Below are positions 16,940-26,349 of a DNA stretch of 64,000 nucleotides, in pieces (position 1 is the stretch's first letter; each line of letters starts with the position of its first letter). Made by a program: the position numbers and the translations under genes. The notes below the pieces were generated by a model. That model ran no database searches and had not been told where the DNA came from. It saw nothing but the letters and a program-made list of their open reading frames with translations. Source of the stretch: Methylocystis echinoides (GTDB lineage: Bacteria; Pseudomonadota; Alphaproteobacteria; Rhizobiales; Beijerinckiaceae); contig NZ_CP156084.1 of the NCBI RefSeq assembly GCF_040687965.1, forward strand, positions 2,294,501 to 2,358,500. The letters run 5' to 3'.

Positions 16940-18895
16940 TTAGATTGTGATTGCGACCGACGATCCCCAGGAGCCCGGCGTCCCATTGTTGGGAATGTAG
17001 CGGGCTTGCACCGTGACCGTCGTTCCTTTGGGGAGCACGGGCGTTTGCACCGTGAATTGCGAAATCAGCACATTGACTTGCCGCCAATTCGTCCCGCCGT
17101 CGGTCGAATAACGCGCGTCCCACATGAGGTTAGGATCGACGACGAGATAGACGAGCGGATTGACGATCAGGCCGCCAACCGACGTCTTTTGCGCATAGTC
17201 GATCCGAATGGCGGCGCCGCCCGTCTCTTCGTCATAGACGGCCGACAGAAACGGGACCGGCTGGGGAAGCGTCGGCGCTTTGACGACTTCAAAATTCTTG
17301 ACCGGGTCCGGCGGCGGCGCGGGATCACTGAAAATATTTTCCTCGATCTCGACGAGATGCGCCGTCCAATCCGCGAGCGACGCGCCGGGCTTCAATTGCA
17401 CGAGCCGGAATGTGCCGACGATCTGAAACTTGCGGCAATCAAGCCCGACGACGCGCTGGCCCATGGCGAGAACGCCGCGCGCGCCTAAGCGAACGGTTAT
17501 GCGACGCCGCCGGCTTTCGCGCAGCGCGTGGCGGCGCACCATGCGCCAGGCCTGCGCCGGCGACGGGCAATAGTCGAGCTGAATGCTTGTCGGCCGCCGG
17601 CCGATCTTGGCTTGCGACTCGACGTCCTCGTAAACGGGCGCCTGGACCGGCGAATAGCGCTGGCGCGGCTCGGTGTAGGTGATGTTGAAATAGTTGGATT
17701 CCTCGCTGATCGCCGCGCCGAATTCCTCCTGAAACGTCGCGACGTCGCGATCGGTAAAGACGACGTTCGGCTCCTCCCATTTGCCGATCCACATGGAAAA
17801 GAAGCCGCGCTGATCGAGCCCGTAGGCGCCGTCGCAGACCGCCATGATTTTCGCCAGCACGTCTCGGGGCTCGAGATCGAGCGAAACATTGGCGCTCATG
17901 CGCGCGAACGGCTCATAGCACAGGCCGCCGTCGCCAAAGCTACGAATGAAGCACGGCACAAGCCTGTCGCAGTCGTCGGCGGCTTCGGCGATCGACGCCC
18001 AATCAATTCCCTTGATGGCGGTTTGTCCGCTTTGAATAAGGCGATTGATATAATCCGCGGCGATCAGCGCCGGGTTTTCGCTCCATTTCCATGTCGAATT
18101 GTAGAGCGAATAAGCCCCGTTCTCTAACTCGGTTTGCCCAGGCTCGCGCGGATCGTAAACCGGCGCGCCGCGATAGACGAAATTATAGAGCGGCCAATTG
18201 TTCGGGTAATATTGCTGGCGGTTGGCGCCATTATAGACGGACGCGAAATAGGCCCAGGCATAGGCGCAGGTGGCGCCTTTCCCCCTGTGCGAATCGTCCC
18301 AAAAGCCGAGCATGCCAATATCATAGGCATTGACGCCCCAAACCGTTCCCGATGACTGGAATGTGCCAAGCAAATAGGAACGCGTGCCGTCGGCCTTTGC
18401 GTTGCAAATCTCGACAAAGACCAGAGGACCAAAGACGCCGGCGGACCATTGCACATATTTCGTGCCGCCGTTCGGCCCCCATATGGCGCCGGCGTCCGGC
18501 GCCGTCGGGGCGATCAGCGTCGCGGAATTCACCCAGTCAATCAGCTCGTCGTCGCAGCTAATCGAAACCATGCCGGAGATCGGCCCGTCGCAAAGATAAA
18601 GCCCATAGGTGAGATTTATCTTTGCCGGGCCAGCTTCCTTCCAGAAGAAGGCGCCTGGGTTTTGTACAAGTCCGTATGAATAGACGCGCGGGGCGATCGG
18701 ATGCTCGACGGCGACCTTATAGTCCGGCGGCGGAGCCTGGTGCGAAATCGGCTGGTCGCCGGTGCGTTGCTTCCTTCGCGTCAGATAGCCGACGCCGGCT
18801 TGCGCGCCGAACATTGCGAGCGCGACCGCCGGGAAGCCCATGAAGGACGCAACGGCGCCGAAGACGCCGAAGAAGCTTGAAGCGATCTTAGACAC
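16940..18895 (-). CDS. Tail tip / host-specificity protein (lambda J-like position)
   Basis: A 651-residue protein at the distal end of the tail genes. It has a hydrophobic N-terminal segment, a long central domain with aromatic-rich patches, and a C-terminal fibronectin-like region (from about residue 555, RYSTDGGTNWRQVNV) typical of tail tip proteins. Position after the tail assembly genes and before the fibre gene supports a role as the baseplate hub and attachment protein. Sequence match to lambda J itself is weak, so the call is by context and architecture. Confidence 0.7.
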   Translation of the reverse strand: MSKIASSFFGVFGAVASFMGFPAVALAMFGAQAGVGYLTRRKQRTGDQPISHQAPPPDYKVAVEHPIAPRVYSYGLVQNPGAFFWKEAGPAKINLTYGLYLCDGPISGMVSISCDDELIDWVNSATLIAPTAPDAGAIWGPNGGTKYVQWSAGVFGPLVFVEICNAKADGTRSYLLGTFQSSGTVWGVNAYDIGMLGFWDDSHRGKGATCAYAWAYFASVYNGANRQQYYPNNWPLYNFVYRGAPVYDPREPGQTELENGAYSLYNSTWKWSENPALIAADYINRLIQSGQTAIKGIDWASIAEAADDCDRLVPCFIRSFGDGGLCYEPFARMSANVSLDLEPRDVLAKIMAVCDGAYGLDQRGFFSMWIGKWEEPNVVFTDRDVATFQEEFGAAISEESNYFNITYTEPRQRYSPVQAPVYEDVESQAKIGRRPTSIQLDYCPSPAQAWRMVRRHALRESRRRRITVRLGARGVLAMGQRVVGLDCRKFQIVGTFRLVQLKPGASLADWTAHLVEIEENIFSDPAPPPDPVKNFEVVKAPTLPQPVPFLSAVYDEETGGAAIRIDYAQKTSVGGLIVNPLVYLVVDPNLMWDARYSTDGGTNWRQVNVLISQFTVQTPVLPKGTTVTVQARYIPNNGTPGSWGSSVAITI

Positions 18896-19241
18896 GCCAG
18901 GCCTTCACGATATCTACGTCGCGCACAATGAGAACCTTCGCAAAGCTGCGCGTCACGAAGAGCCCGTCCTCGGTCAAAATCCCGAGCAATGGATCTTCAG
19001 CGTCTTGCGGTTGGCGCGCGAGCGCAATTGCATGCGGCTGCGGCGCGCAGGGCGTGAGCCCCAGCTTTTCGCACCACGAAGAGACGCCGGCCTCGACGCC
19101 GAGCCGCCGCCAGTCGCGGTAAATCTCACGCGTGGATGGCCCGCCTGAAAGGCCGTGGATGAAAAGCCATTGAACAACAAATTGCGCGCAAGGCCCCTTT
19201 GTTCCGCAGCCGCGGGCGAAGGAAATGGGATCGGGCGTCAT
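18888..19241 (-). CDS. Tail assembly protein of unknown type
   Basis: A 117-residue protein starting with MTPDPISFARGCGTKG, overlapping the tip gene by eight bases and the upstream gene by four. Four cysteines in the first 65 residues and the ending GLFVTRSFAKVLIVRDVDIVKAWRV resemble the small DUF6950-like proteins found between tape measure and tip genes, which occupy the place of lambda K. I regard that as a weak match. Confidence 0.5.
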   Translation of the reverse strand: MTPDPISFARGCGTKGPCAQFVVQWLFIHGLSGGPSTREIYRDWRRLGVEAGVSSWCEKLGLTPCAPQPHAIALARQPQDAEDPLLGILTEDGLFVTRSFAKVLIVRDVDIVKAWRV

Positions 19242-19834
19242 TGCGTGACGACGGTCTTTTTCCAGCCGATGCGTTCGAAAATCCGGTCGCCGGGATATTT
19301 GGCTTGCTGATCGGCGTCGCTCACGAGATTGAGCGGCGGAATATGCTTTCCGCCAAAGAGCGGCTCGCCGACGACGGTAAAGGTGATTTCGCCGTTCTCA
19401 TATTGCAGCGACGGCCGCCCGAGCTGGTAGATTTGCAGCATGTAGGGAAAGTCGATGGCACGGCCGAGCGTGCGATCGAAGATGAGCGCATAGACCGTCG
19501 CCGTCGCCCCGACGATCTCCGCATGACTGTCCGCGATCGCGCGGCGGATCGGCGCATAGACGCTTTGAAATCTTTTCTCGTCGCCGACAAGGCCGGAGAG
19601 CGTCAATTCGAGGGGCGACGTCGCCGCCTCGGGGCCGACCTGCAAACCGGAGATCGCGCCTAAAATCCCGAGACCGAGCCAGCGTTGCCCGACGCGATCG
19701 ACAAAGGAATCGCCCTGGCAGAGATAGACGGTTTCCGACGCCATCTCGATTTTGACGCCATAGACCGCGCGCACGACATGTTCGTCGAGAAGCGCTTGCG
19801 CGGTTGCGGAAAAGGCGAGGGGCGGTTGCGGCAT
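19238..19834 (-). CDS. Minor tail protein
   Basis: A 198-residue protein with mixed alpha/beta character, no membrane segments and no recognised motif. Its ATG region follows immediately on the 222-residue tail gene, and its 3' end overlaps the next gene by four bases. Position between tape measure and tip genes matches lambda L and similar minor tail proteins. Confidence 0.55.
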   Translation of the reverse strand: MPQPPLAFSATAQALLDEHVVRAVYGVKIEMASETVYLCQGDSFVDRVGQRWLGLGILGAISGLQVGPEAATSPLELTLSGLVGDEKRFQSVYAPIRRAIADSHAEIVGATATVYALIFDRTLGRAIDFPYMLQIYQLGRPSLQYENGEITFTVVGEPLFGGKHIPPLNLVSDADQQAKYPGDRIFERIGWKKTVVTQ

Positions 19835-20503
19835 TCACCAACGCTCTTCGAGAAATTCGAACGTCGCAAGCCCGGTCCAACCAAGCTGCATTTGACAGGC
19901 AAGCGCCTGGCTTTTGGGGTCGAGGCGGGCAAGCATGCGCGGATCGTCGATTTCGAGGACGGTTCCGAAAGTGTAATCGGCGCGAAGCTCCGGCCAAATC
20001 GTCCATTTGTCGCCGCGGATTTCTTGGATCACATGCAAGCGACCCTCGATTTCGAAATAGTCGCCCGCGCTCAAGGGCGCGGTCGGAGAGTTATTGACCG
20101 GGATTCGCACGTCCCCCGCTTTGACGTCGTCGTCGAGCGTGCAATCCCAAATGCGTTGCGCGAGCTTATAGCCGCTCGACAGCTTATAGCCGTTTGAAAA
20201 TTGCGCGAGCGTCGGCGTCGCGACATTGGCGCGCCCCGCCGGCGAATAAATCCCGTTCATGGGGCCGACGTAGAGTCTCCCCGATCGCGCGAGATAGGCG
20301 AGCAAGGCGCGCGCCTTGAGGATGTTTTCTTCGCGAAAGCGCACCTCGTGATAAACGAGCCGCCATCTCCCGCTCGCCGAGGCGACGAGCTGCGGCGCGC
20401 TCGAAATCGTCGGCCCGCCCGAGATCGTCGGGTCGACCATGGCCGGCGTCACGTCGCGCGGCCGCAGCTCTTTCGGCCAGAGCTTATAGCGCGGGTCCCT
20501 CAT
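19835..20503 (-). CDS. Minor tail protein (lambda M/L-like position)
   Basis: A 222-residue protein translated from an ATG that overlaps the tape-measure stop. It contains RWRLVYHEVRF and a beta-rich domain (VNNSPTAPLSAGDYFEIEG) found in distal tail proteins of lambda-like phages. No enzymatic motif. Probably part of the tail tip complex. Confidence 0.55.
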   Translation of the reverse strand: MRDPRYKLWPKELRPRDVTPAMVDPTISGGPTISSAPQLVASASGRWRLVYHEVRFREENILKARALLAYLARSGRLYVGPMNGIYSPAGRANVATPTLAQFSNGYKLSSGYKLAQRIWDCTLDDDVKAGDVRIPVNNSPTAPLSAGDYFEIEGRLHVIQEIRGDKWTIWPELRADYTFGTVLEIDDPRMLARLDPKSQALACQMQLGWTGLATFEFLEERW

Positions 20504-22941
20504 GGCTGGCCGGTTTCATAGGCTGTAAACATGCGTGGCAGGCGATCGGCGAAGCGGTTTTGCTCTTCGCGGATCATGAAGCGGATTTCGGCGCGGGTGA
20601 CGCGCGACTCGACATTCACGCCGGCATAATTCTGGATCGAGATGCGCGGCGCCGACTCTTGGCTAAGGCCTTTGAGATCGACGACGGCGGGAATCGAGCG
20701 GCCGTCGGGCAAGGGGACATAAGCCTCGGGACGCGAGCCCTCGCCGAACATGGCGAACTGCGGCGTATTGGCGACGCCCCCGAAGCCATAGCGCTTGAGG
20801 GGCAAGGGGCCGGCGCCGGTCATGACGCCGCCCTCGGCGAAGGGGAAAAGCGATTTCGCCGCCGAGAAGAGACTGCCCAGGAAGCCGCCGCCGACGCTGT
20901 CCGAGCCGTTGGTCCCGGCCTTGCCGAAAAGCCCTTCCGTCAATTTCTGCGCGGCGATATTGATTGCGGTTTGCAAGATTTGATCGAGAACGCGGTTGAG
21001 GGCCGCGCCGGCGCTTTCGCCGCGCACGAGATCGCCGACGAAAGACGAGAGCGCCGAAGAAGCGGTCCCCCGAACCTGGTCGAGGCTTTGGATCAGCTCG
21101 GCGTTTTTCTCTTGGATGCGTTGCAGCCTTTCGACATAGCGACCCCATTCCTCGGCCGTCTGCGCGATCTGCGCCCGCATGTCGCTCGTGATCGGGATAT
21201 GTTCGCGCGTGTATTGATTGAGCAGCTCTTGCTCTCTTTGCAGCCGCGCCGCCTCGCCCGCCGACTTGCCGAAGGCTGCGGCCTGGGCGTCGAGGAGCCG
21301 GTTATAGATCGCCAAATCGTCGTTAGCCTGGCGCAGCGGCGCGGCCTGGGCTTCCGCCGTATAGGCCGCCTCCAGGCCACCGGAGCTGGCGCGCACGCGC
21401 CGCGACAGGCCGCCGCCGCCGGCGGATCGCGCCGGCGCCGCGGCCGGCTCGTCGATCGGGATAACGCCCCTCCCGATGCGGCCGCCGACGCCCTCGTCAA
21501 TTAAACGCTGGAAATTGGCTTGCGTCGGCTCCAGGCCGCGCCGCGCCAGCTCGTCTTGCAGAATGTCCATCTGCGACGGGCCGCGCGCGGCGGCCGCCCG
21601 GCGCGGTCGCGGCGCCGGCGCAGCGGCGTCGACCGGGACCTGGCGCAGCATGTCGTCGCGCTCTTGGCGAATTTGCAGAAGGCCGCGCTCGTATGAAGTC
21701 TTGCCGAAGCCCGCGATCGTGCGCGCCGCCTGGCGCGAATATTCCTCGGCCTTCGCCGTCGCCTCGGCGAGCATGCGCGTGCGCTCGGCCTCGGCCTGCG
21801 TATTGATCTTGAGCGCGTTCGCGGAGTCGCGCAGCGCCTCGACGCGGGCCTTTTCAATGAGCACTGCCTCGCGCTCGGCGTAGGTCGTCGCGGTAATCGC
21901 CTTCGACGCCAGCTCGGCGTCCTGAGCGAGATTGAGCAAGGCCGAGAGCCGATCGGTCGCATTGTCGCGCAAGGCCTGTTGCTGCGCGCCCGAGGCCCGC
22001 CGCATGCGGCCGAAGACAGTCTCGGCGCTCGGCTGGCCGGCGAGCCCCTCGCCGGTGCGTGTCACGAAATTCGACACGCGCGCGCCCATGTCCTCGAAAA
22101 TGCGCGAGAGGCGCCATGTCGGGTCCTCTAGCTCGGCGAGGCGGCTGCGGAGCGTCTCGACGAGCTTCGCGGCGGCGGCGGCCTTATCGCCCATGCCGGC
22201 GGTTTGCTCGATCTGGAGCCGCTGCGCGCGCGTCAGGAGCCCGAATTTATCGGCAAGCTCCTGTGCGCCCTTGGCGGGATCGGCGAGGGCGCGGGCGAGC
22301 GTTCCGGCCGCGTCCTCTTGGGAGAGCCCGAGCTTTCGCCCAAAGTCGCGCGTGACGCCAATCGCGCCGCCAAGCGCGCCGCCGGGAACGCCCGCCCCGA
22401 GGAATTGCGCGGCGAGCCCCTGGGCGGCGTTAATCGACATGCCGGAGGCGGCGGCCGACCGGCCGGCGACGGCGTTAACCTGGCCGATCGTGAGGCCCGA
22501 GGCGCGCCCCAACCCGTTCAAAGAGACGGTGAGCGCGTCTTGCGCCCGCTGCCATCGTAAGAGCCCCTCGACGGCGACTGCGCTCGCGCCGGCGATCGCC
22601 GCGCCGGCGGCGCGCGCCGGCGTCACGAGCGAGGCGAGCCGCGAGCCCAAATCGGCGACCGCCGCGCCGGCGCCGCCCTTCGCAGTCCCGAGAATGTCGG
22701 CGACCTGCGTTCCTTGCTGCATCAGCACCATAAGCGGCGACTGGCCGCCGGCGAGCGAGACGGCGATGTCTTGCGCCTGGCGGCCGAGATTTATCATCTC
22801 GTGGCGCGCCAGGCCGACCGATTTCGAGGCGTCGTCAAACTGGCGCTTGGTCGTTTCGCCAATTTTCTTGATCGCCGCTTCAACCTTGACGTTTCCGTCG
22901 ACGCCAAGGCGAATGGTGACGCTATTTGCCGCCATGGTCAT
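20500..22941 (-). CDS. Tail tape-measure protein
   Basis: An 813-residue, strongly helical, Ala/Arg/Gln-rich protein with extended coiled coils, the largest tail gene. The N-terminus (SVTIRLGVDGNVKVEAAIKK) and the region near residue 670 (LNRVLDQILQTAINIAAQKL) match lambda-family tape measure proteins. Such proteins set tail length; at about 0.15 nm per residue the tail would be near 120 nm. The start overlaps the preceding chaperone-like gene by 20 bases. Confidence 0.88.
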   Translation of the reverse strand: MTMAANSVTIRLGVDGNVKVEAAIKKIGETTKRQFDDASKSVGLARHEMINLGRQAQDIAVSLAGGQSPLMVLMQQGTQVADILGTAKGGAGAAVADLGSRLASLVTPARAAGAAIAGASAVAVEGLLRWQRAQDALTVSLNGLGRASGLTIGQVNAVAGRSAAASGMSINAAQGLAAQFLGAGVPGGALGGAIGVTRDFGRKLGLSQEDAAGTLARALADPAKGAQELADKFGLLTRAQRLQIEQTAGMGDKAAAAAKLVETLRSRLAELEDPTWRLSRIFEDMGARVSNFVTRTGEGLAGQPSAETVFGRMRRASGAQQQALRDNATDRLSALLNLAQDAELASKAITATTYAEREAVLIEKARVEALRDSANALKINTQAEAERTRMLAEATAKAEEYSRQAARTIAGFGKTSYERGLLQIRQERDDMLRQVPVDAAAPAPRPRRAAAARGPSQMDILQDELARRGLEPTQANFQRLIDEGVGGRIGRGVIPIDEPAAAPARSAGGGGLSRRVRASSGGLEAAYTAEAQAAPLRQANDDLAIYNRLLDAQAAAFGKSAGEAARLQREQELLNQYTREHIPITSDMRAQIAQTAEEWGRYVERLQRIQEKNAELIQSLDQVRGTASSALSSFVGDLVRGESAGAALNRVLDQILQTAINIAAQKLTEGLFGKAGTNGSDSVGGGFLGSLFSAAKSLFPFAEGGVMTGAGPLPLKRYGFGGVANTPQFAMFGEGSRPEAYVPLPDGRSIPAVVDLKGLSQESAPRISIQNYAGVNVESRVTRAEIRFMIREEQNRFADRLPRMFTAYETGQP

Positions 22942-23143
22942 TTTCCGCTCTACGGAATCCGGCCAGCAGGCCGTCTTCGGCGCGCATCAGCAAGAAAGCG
23001 AGCGCCTCCCGATCGCATTGGGGCGGCGCCAGGGCGAGCGCCCCTTGATAGTCGATCCCGACCGCGACGCCGGCCATGCCGGCGCGGCGAATGAGGCCGG
23101 GCCGAAAGACGAGCGCGAGGGCGATCTCGCCCTCGACGCTCAA
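22922..23143 (-). CDS. DUF1799-like tail assembly protein
   Basis: A 73-residue product starting at TTG 23143, which overlaps the stop of the upstream gene (TTGA), and running 20 bases into the tape-measure gene. The pattern VAVGIDYQGALALAPPQCDREAL fits the small DUF1799 proteins that sit before tape-measure genes and stand in for lambda T of the G/GT pair. No slippery heptamer is obvious, so I read it as a separate coupled gene rather than a frameshift product. Confidence 0.55.
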   Translation of the reverse strand: MSVEGEIALALVFRPGLIRRAGMAGVAVGIDYQGALALAPPQCDREALAFLLMRAEDGLLAGFRRAENDHGGK

Positions 23144-23691
23144 GGGCCGCTCGCGCTCCGGGCAGCGCTTGCCGTTGGCGCCGGGCTTTCCGTCGGCGCA
23201 AGGCGCGCGGAGTCTGGCGCATCCTGCGCAGTAGTCGCCGCCCCCTCCCGCGCGCCATTCGGCGAGGGCGCGAACCCGTTTCCCTCAAGGTCCATTTCGA
23301 GGGCGGGCCGCGTGATGGCCTCTTGGACGATCGTATTGTAAAGCGGCTCGCGCAAAAGCGCGGCGATGTTCTCGCGCGTCAACGGCAAGGGCTTGCCGTC
23401 GGCGTCGCCAATGCCTTCCCAAGACACAAAGACGCGCAGAGCCATTTCAACGAGATTGACGAGCGACGCGACGCCGAGCGTCAAGTCGCTGTCCTCGGCC
23501 CATTCCGACTTTGTCTCGACGCCATAGCGCGAAAAGGCGGCGAGGCCCGCCTTCGCTTCCTCGAAAAAGCGCCGGGAAGCAGCAAGCGCCGCCTCGCGGT
23601 CGATCGCCGTCATGGGGCGATAGGTGATAACCGCCCCTGCGCCAAGGGGAAGGCGCAAGGGCTCTTTGGGAGCGGTGCCGAGTTTTATCAT
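23140..23691 (-). CDS. Tail assembly chaperone (lambda G-like position)
   Basis: I chose the ATG at 23691, which overlaps the tail-tube stop (ATGA); the open frame upstream reads as shadow of that gene. The 183-residue product begins MIKLGTAPKEPLRLPLGAG and ends with a long Ala/Pro/Ser-rich low-complexity tail. Position between major tail protein and tape measure is that of the G/GT chaperone pair. Confidence 0.65.
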   Translation of the reverse strand: MIKLGTAPKEPLRLPLGAGAVITYRPMTAIDREAALAASRRFFEEAKAGLAAFSRYGVETKSEWAEDSDLTLGVASLVNLVEMALRVFVSWEGIGDADGKPLPLTRENIAALLREPLYNTIVQEAITRPALEMDLEGNGFAPSPNGAREGAATTAQDAPDSARLAPTESPAPTASAARSASGP

Positions 23692-24659
23692 GCCGGATAG
23701 GTCGCGATCTGGTTTTTGAGGGTAACGGCGAGCATGGCTGCGCCGCTGGTTTGCTTGCAACGGAACGGGAGCGTTTGCTCGATCCCGCCCGGCCCCTCGA
23801 TCGCGACGCCGGCGCGGCCGAGGATGCACGAAGGAGCGTCGAAGGAAATCGAATTGTTCGCGCCCTTGACGAAGCGGATTTGCAGCGCTTGTGAGGTTCC
23901 CGCGAGCGCAGCGGCGTCAAGCGTCGGCCCGGTATAGCGCACCCGCAAGTCGCCAAAGAATTGCGCTTGCTCGGCCAGAACAGCCCCGCCGAATTTGCCC
24001 GAACCGTCGATATAGCGATCTTGAATGAGGCCCGTCTCATAGGTGAGGCTCGCCGCCATCAAGACGCCGACCGCCGCGCCGCCGAGCAAAACCTCGGCGA
24101 GCGCCGCGCCCTGCGGATCGTAGGTTTTCCCAGCCGCCGGCGTTCCGGCGCCGGTCGATCCGAGCATGTTTTCGCCATAGCCCAGCATATCGAGCATGAC
24201 GCGCTGATAACCGGGGGCGTCGGCGAGGTCGAGCTTCATCGAGCGCACCGCGCAACCGACATGCTGGCGGAAATCGTTCGTCGCCGGATTGAGTTCGATC
24301 GTCGCCGAGGGAAGCGTCAAAGCGCCGGACGAAAAGACATGCGTGAAATTGGTCGCGCCGCTCGTCGCGGGCGCGCCGAAGACGAGCCGCAGCCAATCGC
24401 CGATTTGATTGAGGCAGAGCGGCAACTCGAGCGAGCCGCCATGCTCGCTCAAGGTCGGCGCGACGTCGCCATTGTCGCGATAGTTATTGAGGCCCGAGCC
24501 GATGATCGGGTCGCTCTCGATCGGTTTCGTCTCGCGCAAATTGGCTTTGTAGTAATGCGCGTAACGATAGGAGCCGGCGGCCGGCGTCCCATAGGAGCCG
24601 GATTCCGTCGCAAAGGCCGCTCTCGCGAGCTGGCCGAGCGCAATTGCAGAGGTCGCCAT
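23688..24659 (-). CDS. Major tail tube protein
   Basis: A 323-residue beta-rich protein with repeated Gly/Ala/Thr-rich strands, starting MATSAIALGQLARAAF. Motifs such as YGTPAAGSYRYAHYY near the start and SLELPLCLNQIGDWLRL near residue 80 are those of phage tail tube proteins of the lambda V / HK97 gp6-like kind. It is followed directly by chaperone and tape-measure genes, which fixes the assignment. Confidence 0.85.
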   Translation of the reverse strand: MATSAIALGQLARAAFATESGSYGTPAAGSYRYAHYYKANLRETKPIESDPIIGSGLNNYRDNGDVAPTLSEHGGSLELPLCLNQIGDWLRLVFGAPATSGATNFTHVFSSGALTLPSATIELNPATNDFRQHVGCAVRSMKLDLADAPGYQRVMLDMLGYGENMLGSTGAGTPAAGKTYDPQGAALAEVLLGGAAVGVLMAASLTYETGLIQDRYIDGSGKFGGAVLAEQAQFFGDLRVRYTGPTLDAAALAGTSQALQIRFVKGANNSISFDAPSCILGRAGVAIEGPGGIEQTLPFRCKQTSGAAMLAVTLKNQIATYPA

Positions 24660-24675
24660 GTCTTCGAAGCTCCTA

Positions 24676-24882
24676 TTAGCGCGTCATGATCCCGGCGACG
24701 CCGAGATCGAATTCCGTCGCGTGGCGAAAATTCCCGTGAAGCTCTTCGACAAGATCCGGGGCGTTGGGGAGAACCTGGCCCTTGCGATACCGACCGACGT
24801 CGTCGGTCACGACGAGATAGCCCGTCGCGATGGGCGCGGAGGAGGGCGCAGGCGCGGGCGGTTGTTTCTTCGGTTCTGTCAT
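24676..24882 (-). CDS. Small hypothetical tail-region protein
   Basis: A 68-residue protein with a Pro/Ala-rich N-terminus and a compact C-terminal domain containing GRYRKGQVLPN and TEFDLGVAGIMTR. The start overlaps the stop of the tail terminator by one base. Comparable small proteins occur before tail tube genes in other siphophages, role unknown. Confidence 0.5.
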   Translation of the reverse strand: MTEPKKQPPAPAPSSAPIATGYLVVTDDVGRYRKGQVLPNAPDLVEELHGNFRHATEFDLGVAGIMTR

Positions 24883-25346
24883 TAGTAGGCCCTCGGCGAA
24901 ACGTAAGTGAGTTGCACGCGAATGAGCGCAGTTCGAAAGGCGATCGAGCCGATCCCCTCGGCCGAAATCTCCGGCTGGTCGACGACCTCGGCAATCGAGA
25001 CGACGCCGCCGAGCGTCGGATCGGCTTCGATCGCTGCGAAGATCGCCAAGACGTCGTCGTCGAATTTCGTGAAAAGCGCCGAGCCTTCCGCGCCGGCGAC
25101 GTAAAATTCGACGTCGACATTGCGCACGAGTTCGAATTTTTGGTCGCTCGGCGCGCCGAAAGCGCGCTCTGTACTAACCGGGTCGCCGGTCCGCACGACG
25201 AGAATGCGCCCGATGGAGGGGTCGCCGGCGAGCAATTCGACGGCGTCGTCAAAGACGGGATCGCGGCGCACGTCGGGCAGGCTCGCCGGGGCGTTCAAGG
25301 CGCCGATCAGCGCGAGCATTGCGGCTTCTGTCGCGGAGGCAGTCAT
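24882..25346 (-). CDS. Tail terminator protein (lambda U-like position)
   Basis: A 154-residue alpha/beta protein (MTASATEAAMLALIGALNAP at its start, RNVDVEFYV mid-protein). The size, the fold pattern and the position between the neck protein and the tail tube match tail terminators, which cap the growing tail and join it to the head. Overlaps the upstream gene by four bases. Confidence 0.65.
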   Translation of the reverse strand: MTASATEAAMLALIGALNAPASLPDVRRDPVFDDAVELLAGDPSIGRILVVRTGDPVSTERAFGAPSDQKFELVRNVDVEFYVAGAEGSALFTKFDDDVLAIFAAIEADPTLGGVVSIAEVVDQPEISAEGIGSIAFRTALIRVQLTYVSPRAY

Positions 25347-26002
25347 TGCGAGTTCGCAGCCTTTTGGTAAGCGACGGCGAAGCGCGCGCCGGCGGCGTTG
25401 GCGATCGAGGCGACGTCAAGACGCTTTTTGAGCCGCACTTTCCGCACGAGAATAAACATCGCGACCTTCTTGCCAGGGTCTTTCTTTGTCGCGCGCCGGA
25501 AGGTCGTTTTGAGCGGCCGGCCCCTTGCTTTGGAGCGCTTCGAGCCTTGGCGCGCCATAACCAAAGCGACAAGGCTTCCGTTGCGCGCGCGGGCGAAAGT
25601 GAAGCCCTTGAATTTTCGCTCGACGGCGGCGGGCTTGAGACGCGATCCGCCGCTCGTAACCGGGACGTTTTCGGTTGGAATCCACAAATACCGGCGCCCG
25701 CCCGTCGGCGCGATCGTCGCGCCTTCCGAAAACGCCGCCATGATCTTGGGGGCTTTCGACCAAGTGAAAAACGCCGGCGACAGCGTCGGCTTGCTTTCTT
25801 TCGGCTGGATTTGTCCCCGCCATGTCGTCGGGAGCTTTCTCGACTTGAGCACCTGGCGCGTGGCGTCGCGCACGGGGATAAGCACCGTGGCGCGGCCGGC
25901 TTTCTCTGTCGCCGCGCGCACACGCCCCGACAGAGCCTTGAATTCGGCGTCGAGCGCGGCGTCAATCTCTTTCGGGTCGACGCTTAAGGTAAGGGGAGCC
26001 AT
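25343..26002 (-). CDS. DUF6441-like neck / tail completion protein
   Basis: A 219-residue basic protein whose N-terminus (EIDAALDAEFKALSGRVRAA) and middle (RRYLWIPTENVPV) resemble DUF6441 proteins found between head-tail connectors and tail terminators in alphaproteobacterial phages. This is the place of HK97 gp10 or lambda Z. A basic stretch (KRSKARGRPLKTTFRRATKK) near residue 160 is notable. Confidence 0.65.
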   Translation of the reverse strand: MAPLTLSVDPKEIDAALDAEFKALSGRVRAATEKAGRATVLIPVRDATRQVLKSRKLPTTWRGQIQPKESKPTLSPAFFTWSKAPKIMAAFSEGATIAPTGGRRYLWIPTENVPVTSGGSRLKPAAVERKFKGFTFARARNGSLVALVMARQGSKRSKARGRPLKTTFRRATKKDPGKKVAMFILVRKVRLKKRLDVASIANAAGARFAVAYQKAANSQ

Positions 26003-26340
26003 GGGGTCGAACCGTCAGCGGGATCGGGCCGGCAAAGACACGTCCAAACGAGCCCGTCGGGATCGTCGCGCCTCGGCTGCGCGACAATGACATAATGATA
26101 GGAGCCGACGAGGAACCGCGCGCCCTTTTCAGGCCTGGCGATTTCCGAGGCGCGAACCTCCAGCACGCGTTGCGGCGCGAGGATCGGCGTGTCGCCTAGC
26201 ACGGATTGCTCGTCGTCTCGTCGCTCAACGACGCGGCAAGAGACGGGTACCCCGGCGAGCGGCTGATATTGCGCCGACTTGCCGAAGCGTGCGAAGGCGC
26301 TCGAAAGCGCTCTCGCGGCGAGCGGGTCGAAATCCGACAC
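25984..26340 (-). CDS. Head-tail connector (lambda FII-like)
   Basis: A 118-residue protein of mostly beta character with RVVERRDDEQSVLG and VLEVRASEIARPEKGARF, a pattern shared by FII-type head-tail joining proteins. It lies between the decoration protein and the neck protein and overlaps the latter by 19 bases. It would bind the completed head and offer a surface for the tail. Confidence 0.6.
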   Translation of the reverse strand: MSDFDPLAARALSSAFARFGKSAQYQPLAGVPVSCRVVERRDDEQSVLGDTPILAPQRVLEVRASEIARPEKGARFLVGSYHYVIVAQPRRDDPDGLVWTCLCRPDPADGSTPWLPLP

Positions 26341-26349
26341 GGCGCGCCC

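Noticed and set aside
22922-23691. Programmed frameshift joining the two tail chaperone genes as in lambda G/GT
   Set aside because: No slippery heptamer seen at the junction; a TTGA start-stop overlap explains the layout.
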